Assembly: GCA_024811115.1 (NCBI GenBank)
Contig: JAKOGH010000051.1
Coordinates: forward strand, 434,001 to 498,000
Length of the DNA: 64,000 nucleotides
Direction of reading: 5' to 3'
Origin: Terana coerulea
Lineage: Eukaryota; Basidiomycota; Agaricomycetes; Polyporales; Phanerochaetaceae
How positions within the stretch are numbered: the stretch's first letter is position 1; every line of letters begins with the position of its first letter. The translations under genes and the position numbers were made by a program. Of the stretch, positions 1-12,323 are shown one piece after another. The notes beneath the pieces are model-generated. The model ran no database searches, was not told the DNA's origin, and was given only the letters and a program-made list of their open reading frames with translations.

Positions 1-2627
1 GACGCCGGTGCAGATGCGGGAGCTGCTGGAAGCGAGCAACCCGCTGCCTCTTCCGCATCTGCCCTCTTGGACCCATCGGAACCTGTAGCTGGAGAATCCG
101 CGCCCAGTGACACAGTCGTCAACGAGGATGAGTACGGCGACTTCACGGATGAAGAAGTGGATGTCGATGCGGAGGTATGTGACCATTTTGAGCTGTCAAC
201 AAATATTGCTAAAAATGTACGTAGGTTATTGAGGATGAGGGTGACGACCATCCAGAGCCTGAGAAGACTGTGACCGTGTCTGTTGGTGATGGTAGGCTCT
301 CATGTTGGTCTTAGTTAGTCGTGTCTTACACCAGTGTAGATGGCTCCAGGGTAGTCGCTCAGACGCCGGAGGGCACACGGGTGGCGACGCCTAACCCCGC
401 GAAACCGCCTTCAGCAGCCCGTAGCGCTGGCACGCCAAGAGCATCCTACGCTGCCGCATTGAAGACAAAGCCCAGCGATTGGCACCTCGAGTTTTCTATG
501 GACGACCAGAAGTTGCCCCTCGACCTGACGATTTACGGTGCGATACATCAACAGGAAGCGCGCAAAAAGTCGGGCCTGCCCCCCAGCATGATTTGGCAAG
601 GTATCTACACGGTTAAGTTTAAGAAGGTACCCGGGCCTGCGCCTACGGCGGAATGTGAGCACTATCAGCGTCTTATTTGTCGCAGGACGCTGACTGTCGT
701 TCGTGTCATATCATAGCTCGCGGCGATGACGTCTCCACGAGGAGCCGGTCGCCTGCACCCTCCTTGTCATCCTTGCCCGAAGACTCTCCCCATGCAAAGA
801 TTTTACGGCTTCTCCGAGTGCTGCACAAGCTAAATGTGGTGGAGAGTGAACGTGCCCTTTCAAATCATGGAATCCGCGCCTTGCCAGAATCGGCTTTCGT
901 TAATAACAAGCTGACAGCCAAGCTCACCCGTCAGTTGGAGGAGCCTATGATTGTTGCTAGGTGAGAGAGGTCGTTTCTTCGCCACTCCTTTCAGAGCTAA
1001 TCGTACATGTAGCTCTTGTCTGCCGGATTGGGCTCTGGATCTTCCTCAACACTTCCCCTTCCTTTTCCCGTTCGCTACTCGCTATAACTTCTTGCAGTCA
1101 ACATCCTTTGGTTACGCACGTCTCATCTTGAAGTGGCAGAGTCAACAATCAAGAGGACAAGACAGCAACTCCCGCCGAGACGACGGCGTCGGCTTCCTAG
1201 GCCGGCTTCAGAGACAGAAGGTTCGGATTTCCCGCAAGCATATTCTGGAATCCGCCGTCAAGGTCTTTGAACTGTACGGCTCGTCATCGTCCATCCTTGA
1301 GGTTGAATACTTCGAGGAGGTCGGCACCGGCCTGGGACCTACCCTGGAGTTCTACTCCTTGGTTTCGAAGGAGTTCGCTCGACGGGATTTGAAGATCTGG
1401 CGAGACGCAGACGACACTCATCCAGGGCCTTATGTCCACCATCCAACTGGCCTGTTCCCGTCTCCGATAGCTCCTGAGGACCTCGCCAACGACGGCGGAC
1501 AGAAGCGCACGCACATCTTCAAGGTCATCGGCCAGTTCGTCGCTAAAGCTATGTTGGACTCCCGCATCATCGATCTGTCTGTCAACAAGATCTTCCTCAA
1601 ACTCATCCTTGGCGATGAGATTCCTTTGACCATCGAGAATTTGAGAGTGAGTACATATTTTACCAAGCGGCCCAGTGTTGTGCTGACAAACAAACAGCGC
1701 GTTGACCCCGCCTTGGCTGAGTCTCTTGTAAAGCTACGCAATATGAATGCACCCGATGGCCAGAGCGAGAAGGTTAGTCAGTCGGCAATTGAGATGTTAA
1801 CGCTTGCTGAATGCCGGCTTCAGATCCGCCGCAAGCTGGGCATGGTCAATGTGGAGGATTTGGCTCTCGACTTCACGATCCCAGGATACAACATCGAGTT
1901 GCTGGTGAGTGCTAACCGCGCCAGTTCATTAGTTCTACGGGCTGACTATGAGCGCTAGCCTGGCGGACGTGACATCGCCGTTACCGCGGAGAACGTGGAG
2001 GAGTATATCTCTGAAGTCATCGACGCTATCATCGGCAAGGGTGCGCGGCTTCAAGCCAAGGCGTTCCGGGAAGGCTTCTCCAAGGTGTTCTCCATCGCCG
2101 ATTTACAAGCGTTCACTTCAGACGAGTTGGTCATGTTGTTCGGCAACTCCGACGAGGACTGGAGTATCGAGAGTACGTTGTTTGCACTCCTGATGTGATA
2201 CCTGAGCTCATATTAATTCTTCGCAATAGCTCTTACCGAAGCTATCAAAGCCGACCACGGGTTCAACGTTGAGAGTCGCGCTATTCACGACTTGCTTGTG
2301 GTCATGTCGGAGTACGATCAGCCTACCCGCCGCAGTTACCTCCAGTTTATTACGGGTAGCCCGAAGCTTCCTATCGGAGGTAAGTTTATCTCTAGATTCG
2401 ATCAATAACTGTTGCCGACACATCTCATAGGTTTCCGTGGACTCAACCCGCCACTCACCGTTGTTCGTAAACCCCATGAACCCCCTCTCACCGCAGACGA
2501 CTACCTCCCAAGCGTTATGACATGTGTCAATTACCTGAAGTTGCCCGAGTACTCGGCAAAGGCAGTTATGAAGGAGAAGCTGTCGACCGCCATGAAGGAA
2601 GGAGTTGGAAGTTTCCATTTGTCGTGA
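1..2627 (+). CDS. UFD4: UFD4/TRIP12-type HECT E3 ubiquitin ligase, C-terminal part
   Basis: The window opens inside this gene, so the 5' end is missing. The spliced frame gives an acidic linker, then a conserved pre-HECT stretch ([21 protein letters not shown]) and a complete HECT domain: [39 protein letters not shown], and the terminal lobe [17 protein letters not shown], whose Cys (about 2523) is the predicted ubiquitin-thioester residue. UFD4/TRIP12 ligases extend ubiquitin chains on ubiquitin-fusion and N-degron substrates. Several introns of 45-70 bases are seen, for example 171-225 and 2176-2228. The intron starting near 627 is less certain: the phase works only with a GTACCC donor. The stop is TGA at 2625-2627. 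Pre-HECT sequence plus domain order favour UFD4 over other HECT ligases. Confidence 0.9.
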
Positions 2628-2974
2628 TCATCGCCACTCGCTCAGTGCATTGTATTTGTGTCTTTGTCATACTTGTGCTATATCATCCATGTGTTAATTA
2701 GAACAGCAAGTCGTATAAATAGGATACTCTTCATTATGCTAATATTCGTATGCTCGAACGAGCTGGATTCAAGCCTGAGTAAGTAGCAAGCTGCAAGTGC
2801 CGCTAACATGCATGTGAATGCAATGCGCAGAGTTCAAAGTTCGAACATCGTTAGCGACCAGGCGCTTGATGCACGTTCCCGCCACGTGCGTCCGCTCTCG
2901 GTCACTTTCTGAGTCTTGTGCAGCGCCCTGTCTCGCTGACTTTACCACTCACCTACTACCACAACACTACCAAC
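2628..2974. other. Intergenic, UFD4 to PHF5A
   Basis: No gene is seen here. A TATAAATA-like stretch at about 2714-2721 could belong to the PHF5A promoter, but it lies 250 bases upstream of the start. Confidence 0.5.
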
Positions 2975-3582
2975 ATGTCGAAGCATCACCCCGGTAAGTT
3001 GCAACAAGGTTCAGGTCATCCAGAGCTGAACATTGACTTTGCTATAAAATGTAGATCTGATTATGTGCAGGCGGCAGCCGGGAATTGGTATGTCGCCCTG
3101 GTTTAGTGTCCTTGCAGCCATTGATACTTCCATCAGCCATTGGCAGGTTGTGCGAGAAGTGCGATGGGAAATGGTGAGCGTCACCAGTTACTTGGTGCTT
3201 GTATGCTCTAACGCAGCGACCCTAGCCCGGTATGCGACTCCTACGTTCGGCCAGAGACCCTCGTGCGTATCTGTGATGAATGTAACTTCGGTACTTACGG
3301 CGGAAGGTGTATCATATGCGGATCCCCTGGTACGTTACTCTCATAGTCTACCTTGTATCGCGCCACTGACAGTACTACATAGGTATCTCTGACGCCTACT
3401 ACTGTGCGGAGTGCACACGGCTGGAGAAGGATCGCGATGGATGCCCCAAGATCGTCAATCTGGGTGCAAGCCGAACAGATTTGTTCTATGAGAGGCGTAG
3501 GCTAGGTAAGCCGTCACTTTTGCTCTTCTCCTACGTATAAACTGAGCTTGTGTCCGTTCATTTAGGGTTCAAGAAGGGTTAG
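2975..3582 (+). CDS. RDS3: PHF5A/Rds3, zinc-finger subunit of the SF3b splicing complex
   Basis: The spliced product is about 110 residues, the usual length of this very conserved family. Recognisable blocks are [26 protein letters not shown] sequence, [38 protein letters not shown] and [20 protein letters not shown], ending FKKG. The many CxxC pairs form the zinc-binding knot. In the SF3b particle of U2 snRNP, the protein helps build the branch-point pocket together with the SF3B1 subunit. The start ATG at 2975 sits in the family's N-terminal motif; the first coding exon is only about 17 bases, and at least four more introns follow. It lies head-to-tail with UFD4 upstream and RPT4 downstream. 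Confidence 0.95.
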
Positions 3583-3888
3583 ATGTTGCCCTATGTACCA
3601 TCAGCATGTATCATACACCAGTTTTTTCTTTTTCTTCCTTTCTTACTCCCATTGTACTTGCTGCCTCTGAGCCTTCTATATATATGGCAATGACTTGCAG
3701 GTTGTGCTTCAACAGTTCGATCGAGGTTACATTAGCTACCCATGGAACTTGTGAACTTCGTAGTGAATCTGCTGACAAATGTGTACTGCGTGCGCATCAC
3801 ATAACCCCTAACCCAAACACTTATGTGGGCGACGCGTCCATTCGCGCGCCATCCAGTGTCGGTGACGCCTCCTTCCACAACCACAACC
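3583..3888. other. Intergenic, PHF5A to RPT4
   Basis: This spacer holds the 3' flank of PHF5A and the RPT4 promoter region. A run of alternating TA at about 3676-3685 is too far from the RPT4 start to assign with confidence. No other feature is visible. Confidence 0.5.
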
Positions 3889-5546
3889 ATGTCTACACAA
3901 GCCTCGGGTTCAAGCCAAACGATGGATGAGAGAAAAGAAGTTGCATTGAAGGGGTACCGAGAGGTATGTTAGATAGTGCTTAAATGTATGGAAACTGTAT
4001 TGAACTGCGGCAGAAAATGCGGCAACATGAAGCGAATAGCCAGGCTCTGAAGAACTGTATGTTGTTCATGCAAGAGTCAGGACAGGGTATACTGAATGCA
4101 TACGACTATAGTGCGCTTTGGTCTCAAGGACCTCGAAAGAGACTACGACAAGACGGAGGACGACATCAAGGCCATTCAGTCAGTAGGACAGATCATTGCA
4201 GAGGTTCTCAAGCAGCTAGACGACGAACGATGTGAGTCCAGCACATAAGAGATAATTTGCTATAATAGATGCTCACTGTTTTGATAGTCATTGTCAAGGC
4301 TTCGTCAGGGCCCCGATATGTTGTCTCCTTCCGACCTGCGCTGCCCGTCTCAAAACTCAAGTCCGGAACCCGTGTCAGTCTAGACATGACAACTCTCACA
4401 ATCATGCGAATATTACCTCGCGAGGTCGATCCTATGGTGTACAAGATGAGCTTGGAGGATCCTGATGGTGCATCATTCGCAGGTATCGGTGGCCTAGGCG
4501 AGCAAGTACGGGAGCTGAGAGAGGTACGTAACCTGAAGTCGGAGTATGTTCAATGCTTTACCACCTCCCCAACCTCCCGTTAGGTCATTGAACTACCACT
4601 ACTCAACCCTGAGCTTTTCCAACGAGTCGGTATCAAGGCTCCGAAAGGTGTTTTGCTGTACGGTCCCCCGGGTACAGGCAAAACTCTCCTTGCCCGAGCA
4701 GTAGCCGCCACCCTGAACACGCACTTCCTCAAAGTCGTCGCCTCCGCCATCGTCGACAAGTACATTGGCGAGTCCGCGAGGGTCGTTCGTGAGATGTTCG
4801 GGTATGCGAAGGAGAACGAACCATGTGTCATCTTCATGGACGAGATTGACGCAATTGGCGGCCGACGGTTCTCAGAAGGAACAAGTGCAGACCGTGAGAT
4901 TCAACGGACGCTCATGGAGGTGAGTCATCTTCCGGCCGCTTAGCGGACTGCGTTCGATTGAATACTTACCTATGTGCTGGGTGTCAGTTGCTCAACCAAA
5001 TGGATGGTTTCGACTCCCTTGGACGGACCAAGCTGATCATGGCCACGAATCGGCCAGATACATTGGACCCTGCGCTGCTGCGCCCAGGTCGTCTGGATCG
5101 CAAGATTGAGATCCCATTGCCGAATGAGCAAGCACGACTGGAAATCTTGAAAATCCATGCGCAGCCCGTGAACAAGTCCGGCGATATTGATTACGAGGCC
5201 ATTGTGAAGGTAGTGCTCCTGTTGATAGCGCGTTATCTGTGACTCAACTCATCTTCTAGCTCTCTGATGGATTCAATGGTGCCGATTTGCGCAATGTTGT
5301 GACGGAGGCAGGCATGTTTGCTATACGAGACGACAGGTGATTTATTTTCACGGTTTTCGCCGTGCACATAGCATTAATCCCGCATTGCCCACAGAGAATA
5401 CGTCATCCAAGAGGATTTGACGAAGGCTGCTCGCAAGGTCGCGGAAGCGAAGAAGCACGAAAGTAAGTATCTCTTCCACATCCTGTTGTAAACGTATCGA
5501 GCTGAACGCGGAATGTTTCACAGCAAAGCTGGATTACTCAGCATAG
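3889..5546 (+). CDS. RPT4: 26S proteasome regulatory subunit 10B (Rpt4), AAA ATPase
   Basis: This is one of the six ATPases of the proteasome base ring, which unfolds ubiquitinated substrates and opens the 20S gate. The spliced frame starts MSTQASGS at 3889. It contains an N-terminal coiled-coil/OB region ([34 protein letters not shown]), Walker A GPPGTGKT, Walker [14 protein letters not shown], and the second region of homology with arginine fingers in [19 protein letters not shown]. The C-terminal helical part has [21 protein letters not shown] and the end is [18 protein letters not shown] and the KLDY tail match Rpt4 rather than Rpt1, 2, 3, 5 or 6. At least seven short introns are present. 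The stop is TAG at 5544-5546. A decayed copy of the last exons lies immediately downstream. Confidence 0.95.
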
Positions 5547-5674
5547 GATTCGGGTCTTTAGATTTATTCGCTTCACGCCTCTCGACTTCTCGCGCACTGT
5601 ACAACTACGATATTGTCATATACTTCTACCCGAACCCTGAATGCTCGTGCGGTTGCAAACAACTGACTATGTTC

Positions 5675-5962
5675 CCAGGTACGGCAACTGATGGTTTGAA
5701 TGGCGTCAGTTTGCGTACGTCGTGACAGAGGCAGGCTTCATGATATCCGCTATACGAAATCATTTTTACGACCTTTTCTCCCCATGCTTTCCATATAGAT
5801 CCCGCTTTGCTCGCAGAAAATAAATCACTAAAGAGCACTTGACGAAAGCCGCTCGCAAGGTCGCCGAAACGACTTGGCACGAGAGTAAGCATGCTTGTCT
5901 TCGTACTGTCATAGTTTCAGCAATCTCACTGCTCTACAGCGTAATTGAATCACTCGGCATAG
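5675..5962 (+). pseudogene. Decayed partial tandem duplicate of the RPT4 3' end
   Basis: This stretch repeats the last exons and introns of RPT4 in the same order. It has a degenerate version of [21 protein letters not shown] (5681-5757), an intron-like spacer, a match to the exon starting [23 protein letters not shown] (about 5814-5883), a GTAAGC donor, and an end resembling KLDYSA plus stop (5938-5962). Nucleotide similarity is easy to see but carries many substitutions, small indels and in-frame stops, so it cannot encode protein. Retention of intron positions shows DNA-level duplication, not retroposition. The parent is the adjacent intact RPT4 gene. Confidence 0.85.
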
Positions 5963-6872
5963 ACTGTACTTATTGAACGCGTATTCAACTCTTTGCGTGC
6001 TGCGCTATTGCGATGCCTCTACCTGCAATCCTTGCCCGAATTCCCCGGAGAATTGAACGTTCCATCTGGAAGATAGCATCCGCAGCTCGAGCCCGGCGTG
6101 GTACAACGCTCAGATACGCTGAGCGGTTGGTGCTGCATCTATCAGGAGATGACTGACTGCGTTCCCCACGGTGCCCGGTGGACGCTGAATATTGAATGCG
6201 CACAGCATTGCCAGCTCGCGCGGTTGGAGGAAATCCACCATTTCCTCAGTGCGACTGTTGGTTTTCCAGCCGCCGGCCCGCATGCATGCTTCCTATGACT
6301 GCTTCCGTCAAAGCCAATTCGAAGCTTTGCCACACTTTTCTCCCTACAGCTACTTAAGCCGCACCTTGCGAGCTTAGCTCCTAATGCACACATCATCACG
6401 CGGTACGCATCCTCGTTGCGGCGAGTCATTCAGTCACCAGCCAATTCTTTGTAGATGTCAACGCTTCAACTGCTCCATTTGATGTTTGTTGTCGAGTCAT
6501 GCAGGGTCGACGAGTGGATACTTAGTTGCTCGCTCCCGTCTCACCCGCTGCCGTGATGGTGGCTTCGCCTCAGCCGTCCAACCCCCAGGCATCAGTCAGA
6601 ATACGGGGCGCCAAAACATACGGGGCAAGCGTTGTATTGCAAGCGGCACGCTTCTCGCGTATCAGAAGCTCTTCCAACCACCGATGACACCATGCAGTAT
6701 GATCATTAAGGCATGTATCTTCCCACATGCGTTGGTCCAGGGCTACGGGACTGCGGCGGTGCTGCAAGACAACATCTCATGATGGCAATCACGATCCGAC
6801 TCGGTATATAAAGCCCATGTCGAGGTGTGGTGGAGAGCCGCGACGTGCTGGTGTCCATCTCCGCTCGCCAAC
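5963..6872. other. Intergenic, RPT4 remnant to carboxypeptidase A
   Basis: No gene was recognised in these 900 bases. Short open stretches on both strands have no recognisable motifs. The right end carries the promoter of the carboxypeptidase gene, with its TATA box at 6805-6812. Confidence 0.5.
6805..6812 (+). promoter_or_regulatory. TATA box of carboxypeptidase copy A
   Basis: TATATAAA lies 60 bases upstream of the ATG at 6873, a suitable distance for a short-leader transcript. Confidence 0.6.
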
Positions 6873-9649
6873 ATGGCCCCGACGAACACACTCTCATGCT
6901 GGATTGCGCTGGCTCTCACTGTAGGGTTTGTGCAAGCCCAAGTCACCAGCAGTTTTCCGCACGATTATCCTGGAAAGCCGTCCGGCGACTTCAGCCCGCA
7001 ATGGCAGTCTTGTGGGTTTAATCTTGTCACCAGTGGCTTTACGGCAATATTGAACGCGCATTCTACTCCAGACTTCCAAGTGACCCAGTCGCTGCCCAAT
7101 GTTTCGTTCCCACTAAGTCGCAACTGGGCTGGAAATATCCCGGTCGACCGCCCTGGACATCCCAACGACACCCTCTTCTTCTGGGCATTTGAAAAGACAA
7201 CGGAACGTTGACGGCAAACAGCACTGAGCCATGGGGTATCTGGCTGAACGGAGGGTAAGAAGACCAGCCGCTCAATGCTCATGTGAGATGGATTCTAACG
7301 GTACTTGATCCAGACCCGGTTCATCCAGTATGTTGGGGCTATTCTTTGAAGTGCATTCAATACCGTCCAAAAATACCTAGATGACCAGCTAATTGGTTTT
7401 ATCCAGAACGGACCACTGCACGTCGCGGATGACTTCTCTCTGTTCAACAACAATGCCAGTTGGAACCACATAGCGGACTACATCTGGGTTGACCAACCAG
7501 TGTACGCATTCAGCGATGCTATTTGTCACGGAGATAAATGCTCACAATGCTGACGATAGTGGTACCGGCTTTTCGACGGCAGATTCCAAAGGATTTGGTA
7601 CGAGCAGACCTCCCCTCACTAATATATGTATTGATCTCTAACGGTTGTCACCATCGTAGTTCCTGATGAGGACCAGATGGGAGAGGACTTTGTGAGCGCG
7701 ATTCTGCGGGGTTGACTTCTATGATTAACAAGTCACGCAGATGAACTTCCTCGCGAACCTCGTCAAAGTCTTCCCAAATCTAAAAACAAGACCGCTTCAT
7801 CTCACCGGCGAGAGCTATGCGGGAACCTACATTGTTAGTGGACCAACTTTTGTTTCCTTGCCGCAGTTGCTTAACTCGTGTCTTGCAGCCGTATATCACC
7901 AAGACCTATTTTGGTACGGAAAACCCGCCTGTCAACTTGGCCAGAATCGCCATTGGTGACGGCGCAATCGGTAGCGGTGTCGAATTCGAGATCCTACCCA
8001 CGGTACTACGCTTTACGTAGCACGAAAGGCTCAAGGCTCACAATCTCGCTACAGCTCACGGTTATTGAGACATACCCCCAGCTCATCGGGTACGATACTC
8101 AAGTGTACGAATACTTCAAGGAGCAAACCCACTTGTGCGGCCTCGACCTCAACCTGACCTACCCCCAAAACGGCACCTTCCCGACGCTCAACCCGCCGTT
8201 CCCCCAGCAAAACGTGTTCGCGCCGTTCGCGAGGCGCCGCGCCGCGAAGAAGACGCTGTTCAAGCAGGCCCTGACGCAGGACCTGCACGAGCGCCGCACG
8301 GGCCTGGTGAAGCGCGACCCGGCCGTCGAGCAGGGCCGCATGCGCAAGCGCGAGGCGTGGAAGCGGGACCTGTCCGGCCGCGCCAACGGCACGATCGACC
8401 CGTGGTACCAGTGCGACGTGTATGACGAGCTGATTGAATACGCCCTGAACTTCAGTTTGCCTTGGAGTAAGCTTTGCGTAAGGATCTCCGTTCTCGGGAT
8501 GGTTCTGACGCTTTGTGCGTTCCAGAGGGCAACGATTTCAACGGCTTTGATGTCTACAACATCCCGGATGCTTTAGATCCGGAGGCGCCGATGGATGCCA
8601 GCGTGTTCTTGAACAGTGCGTTCGCTTACCTACTGTGTCTGCGTGGCCGCTCTTAAGCCGTCAACAGACCCGCAAGTGCGCGCAGCTATCCATGCTCCAA
8701 CGAGCAAGAACTGGACGTCAAGCATCAACTACCCATTCGGTATGTTGTGCGATTGCTTTTCCCTTCGCTTGACTGCTTACATTGAATGAAATTAGGTAGT
8801 GACGATAATGGCTTCGATCCCAGTGAGTTGCGACAAGAAGAAAACCCACATGTACTGAGAGCTGACCAATGTATTCCAGGTGTTGAGCCTATGGCTTTCC
8901 TCTCTGAGCTGGCTACCAATGCTACCAGCAAGGGAGTTAATGTTATCATCTACTCGGGCAACGACGACTCCCTCGTCTCGCACATCTCTTCCGAGAGTAA
9001 GCATCATTTATACGTACGCCTTGGACGCTCACTGACAATGCTTGTGTAGTCGTGATCCAGAACACCACCTTCGGCGGTATTCAGGGCTTCACCAGGAAGC
9101 CGCAGACGCCGTGGTCTACCGACGACGGCACGTTTGCCGGTATTGTTCACCAGGAGCGCAACTGGACCTACGTCCTCGTCGAAGGAGCAGGCCATCTCGT
9201 GCCTCAGCAGCAGCCTGAGCGTGTACGTGGTCGTAGAATCCACCTCCCCAGTTACCTCACTGAACCACATGCAGGCGTTTGTCTTCCTCCGCGACTTCGT
9301 GTTCGGGAGCAACCAAACTGGCCTCGTCACGAACGCGAGCGGCAGCGCGTCGGTCGTCGGCGGCGAGGTCGCGTCGCTCGCGCCCTTCGTGCACCCCGGC
9401 CAGCTGGGGATCTACGCGGGCAGCGGGACGACGCAGTCGACGTACACGTACCCGTCGGCGACGATCGCCGCGTGGGACAGCTTCTTCGCGACGGTGACGT
9501 CGACGAGCGGCGGGCCCAGCGGTACGGGGAGTGGAAGCGGTGGTGCGTCGCCGAGCGCGACGGGTGGCGGGTCAAACGGCGCGGGGCGGATAGGCTCGGA
9601 TCTGCTGGTGGCTGGTTTGGCTGCCGCGCTGGTGATGGCACTTTGCTGA
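6873..9649 (+). CDS. Serine carboxypeptidase (peptidase S10), copy A, with GPI-like tail; one-base frame break
   Basis: Secreted exopeptidase that removes C-terminal residues from peptides. An N-terminal signal peptide (MAPTNTLSCWIALALTV...) leads into family S10 blocks: NWAGNIPVDRPGHPNDTLFFW, WLNGGPGSSS, the nucleophile motif GESYAGTYI, the Asp region YSGNDDSLVSH and the catalytic His in VEGAGHLVPQQQP. The C-terminus is Ser/Gly/Thr-rich and ends in a hydrophobic segment (LLVAGLAAALVMALC), typical of a GPI-anchor signal. About a dozen introns splice cleanly. The only fault is near 7195: WAFEK runs into a stop at 7209-7211, while the next phase continues NGTLTANSTEPWGIWLNGG. One G missing after GAAAAG explains it. 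Copy B at 15258-17952 on the other strand is a close paralog without the hydrophobic tail. Confidence 0.88.
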
Positions 9650-9963
9650 GGACCTTTACGACGCCCACAATTGGGACAATGTACTTGATGCTAGTGTGTA
9701 ATGATTTGATGATTACTGTCACAAACTCGTGCGTTGAACGCAGACTTGAACAACACCATTCAGAGGACGGCTTTGAGAAGACACTCACGCTGGGACCGGC
9801 ACAATCCAGACTAAAAACCCAATATGTTACGGGTGATGAATTGGATGAATTACAGTAACCGAAGCCAATCTACGTGCGTCCATTCCATGGAATACGGTGA
9901 GAGTGTGGATGAAGCAGGCTGAAGTAGAAAGTAATAAATGGTGGATTGAGTACAGAAGAAGAT
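9650..9963. other. Convergent intergenic, carboxypeptidase A and chitin deacetylase
   Basis: This is the 3' flank shared by two convergent genes. Nothing else is visible. Confidence 0.5.
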
Positions 9964-11740
9964 TCAGAGCACCAGACCGAGGCTCGCAGCGACGAGCGCG
10001 CCGAACACGGAGACCAGCGGGAACGCGACGCCGGCGGCCGAGTTGTTCGATACGTTGCCGGCCTGCGACGACGACGAGGAGGAGGTGGTCGAGCCGTTCG
10101 AGCCCGCCGCGGTTTCGTTGACATGCGAGAGCGCGGACTGGCGCTGGGCAAGGTACGTCTTGTTCGTCGTCGTCTCCATGTACATGTCCGTCGTCGGGAT
10201 GTTCATGCACTGGCCGATGGGCTTGAGCGTGAACGGCGGGTTGTGCGTCTGCGCGGCGTTGAGGGTGTAGCCGGTCGCAAGGTCGACGGTGATCTCGAAC
10301 AGATCGTGCTGGAGGACGATGAAACCAGTGTCAATGAGCGACGCGTTGCCCAGGATGGACTCGAAGGCCTCCCATTGCTGCACACCAGTCATCTGACCGC
10401 CGGCAACACGCCAGTCTAGGGGAGCGCATCAGGAACACATGCGGCACAACTCTACCACAAAAACGTACCGTTGGTATCGAACTTGAAACCGGAGGGCGAA
10501 GCAGTCCAGATGATGGGAGTCAGACCCATGGCTAACGAGATGGCACGGACACGGTTGTCTGCGCGCGCGCTCAGCGTGCCGGGTTTAGCGGAAGGAAAAC
10601 AAGGCACGTACCAATGTCACCGAAAGGGGGACGCATGGTAGTCGGCGTGACACCGAGGACGCGCTTGATAGCCTCGCGCGTCCAGCCAAGCTCGGCGACA
10701 ATCTGCTCGTTCGTGAGAGACGTGAGGGGCTATATGCTGGCATGTCAGTGACCGAACCTGTCGGACAAGCATCGATGTACGTACGTGATGCGACCAGGTG
10801 TGGACGCTGACCTCGTGGCCCTTCATGTACTCCTCGACGAGGACCGTCGGCCGCTCGATGACACGCGAGCCGACGACGAAGAAGGTGGCGTGGAGATCTT
10901 TCTCGTCCAAGTAATTAAGAAGATTTCTGAGAAATGCGGGTCAGTCTTGGCGGCGGGTGGGGCCTTGGCAATGCACGTACTGGGCTGCAGGGACGGTCAG
11001 GCACGGTCAAAGCGCCGTCAGAAAAAGGAGCACGCACTATACGGGGAAGGGCCGTCGTCGAAACTAATGCCCCAGGTGTATTTCTCCGGGCAAGCGACAA
11101 CATCGGTGGGGGCAGTCCAGCCACCGCAAGTCCACCAGCCACGGTTCTTGGCGTCCAAAGCGAACTGAGGGTCGAGAGAACAGTCGCCGTCCTGAGTGGG
11201 TTGCAGGTCGGGAATGTCAATGCCATCGAGCTCCTTCATCCACTCAGCGACCTGATCGGAGTCGGTAGGCGCGACGATGTCCAGCGCGGGCCACTGTCCT
11301 TGCACAAATTGGACTGAAGACGGGTTAGTGAGCATTTGATCAGACGAACGACGAGACATACACGCAGTGGGAAGTGCCGGCGCGCCAGAGAAAGACGGGG
11401 TCGAACCGGCAGTGAATGTAGCGGTGACCGATGCAGGTGCGGACGAGGGCATGCCAGAGCTGAATGACTGGATAGGCGGGAAGCCAGCGGCCTGAGCAGG
11501 CAGGTCGGTGGGCAAAGCCCCCGTGACGGTGGCAGCAGCAGCGGACGAAGTGCCCGCCGCCGCCGCCGAACTGCTCGCGGACGCCGTCGTGGATGCAGCA
11601 GAAGATGTAGCTGACGATGCAGCGGCCGCCGCTGCAGCATCTTGTCGGGCAGCGAGGTTCTTGGCGATGTTGCGGTGGTTGCCATGCGCGTTGGCGGCGC
11701 CGAGGAAAGCTGAAAGGACGACGAATGCTTGGAACTTCAT
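9964..11740 (-). CDS. Chitin deacetylase (CE4/NodB), secreted and probably GPI-anchored
   Basis: The enzyme would convert cell-wall chitin to chitosan by removing acetyl groups. The start at 11740 gives a signal peptide (MKFQAFVVLSAFLGAANA) and an Ala/Ser-rich linker. The NodB fold follows: motif 1 SFDDGPSPY, then HATFFVVGSRVIE, motif 2 HEVSVHTWSHH with metal-binding His residues, motif 3 TMRPPFGDID, and FIVLQHDLFE near the end. The tail is Ser-rich (SNGSTTSSSSSSQ) and ends in a hydrophobic stretch (FGALVAASLGLVL), a likely GPI signal for a wall or membrane location. Introns are short. The join between SPY and NLLNYLDEKDL appears to need a 4-base micro-exon at 10981-10984. It is divergent from PSO2 and convergent with carboxypeptidase A. 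Confidence 0.92.
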
Positions 11741-12323
11741 CTTAGTCGTGAGTTAGTGTATGGTGTAGGTGTAAAGGAATGACAGCGAGCAAGATGCTCG
11801 ACACAGCGGCGAAGGGGACGGGGACGACGACAAGAAACAAGGAAACAATCAAATAACTTCAAGGACCGGTTTATGAACTATGCGGCCATTACCTTATTAG
11901 GCAGGACCACCCTGATGGAACATCCTCGGCAATGTCGGCATCATCGGCAATCCCGCCCTTTGCCATGCTGGGCGGTTCCTGGGCCTTGCTGTGGACACAC
12001 GCTTCAAATTGGTGGTACTTATGCATTGTGAAGCTTGTCATTTCCGTTGAAAACATAGCAATAATACAATGAAATCGTACTTTGCCGGCGTATATGTGGC
12101 TGCAATTTTTGTGTCGAGCATGTGTCCTCTGATAATTCGAAACAATATTAATTGCGCCGACAGGCGACGGCAAGGGCGGCAGCGGCAGTGAGGGCCTCCG
12201 AGCGCCCGAGAGATGCACGGCCGGGCTCGAGCGCATCTCCTTCGTTGACTTCACTCTATTCGTTGCTATTTCCTGCACTCAGTCACTTCTGTTTCAAAAA
12301 TAGCCTGGCCCACACGCTGCTAT
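11741..12323. other. Divergent promoter region, chitin deacetylase and PSO2
   Basis: These 583 bases separate two divergent starts. No small gene or convincing TATA box was found. Confidence 0.5.

Noticed and set aside
6873..9649. Calling carboxypeptidase copy A a true pseudogene
   Set aside because: All splice sites, catalytic motifs and the tail are intact and the single missing G fits a window-wide error pattern.
9327..9788. Long minus-strand open frame over the GC-rich carboxypeptidase 3' end, and similar Arg/Ser-rich frames opposite other genes
   Set aside because: Shadow frames produced by GC-rich codons of the real gene on the other strand.
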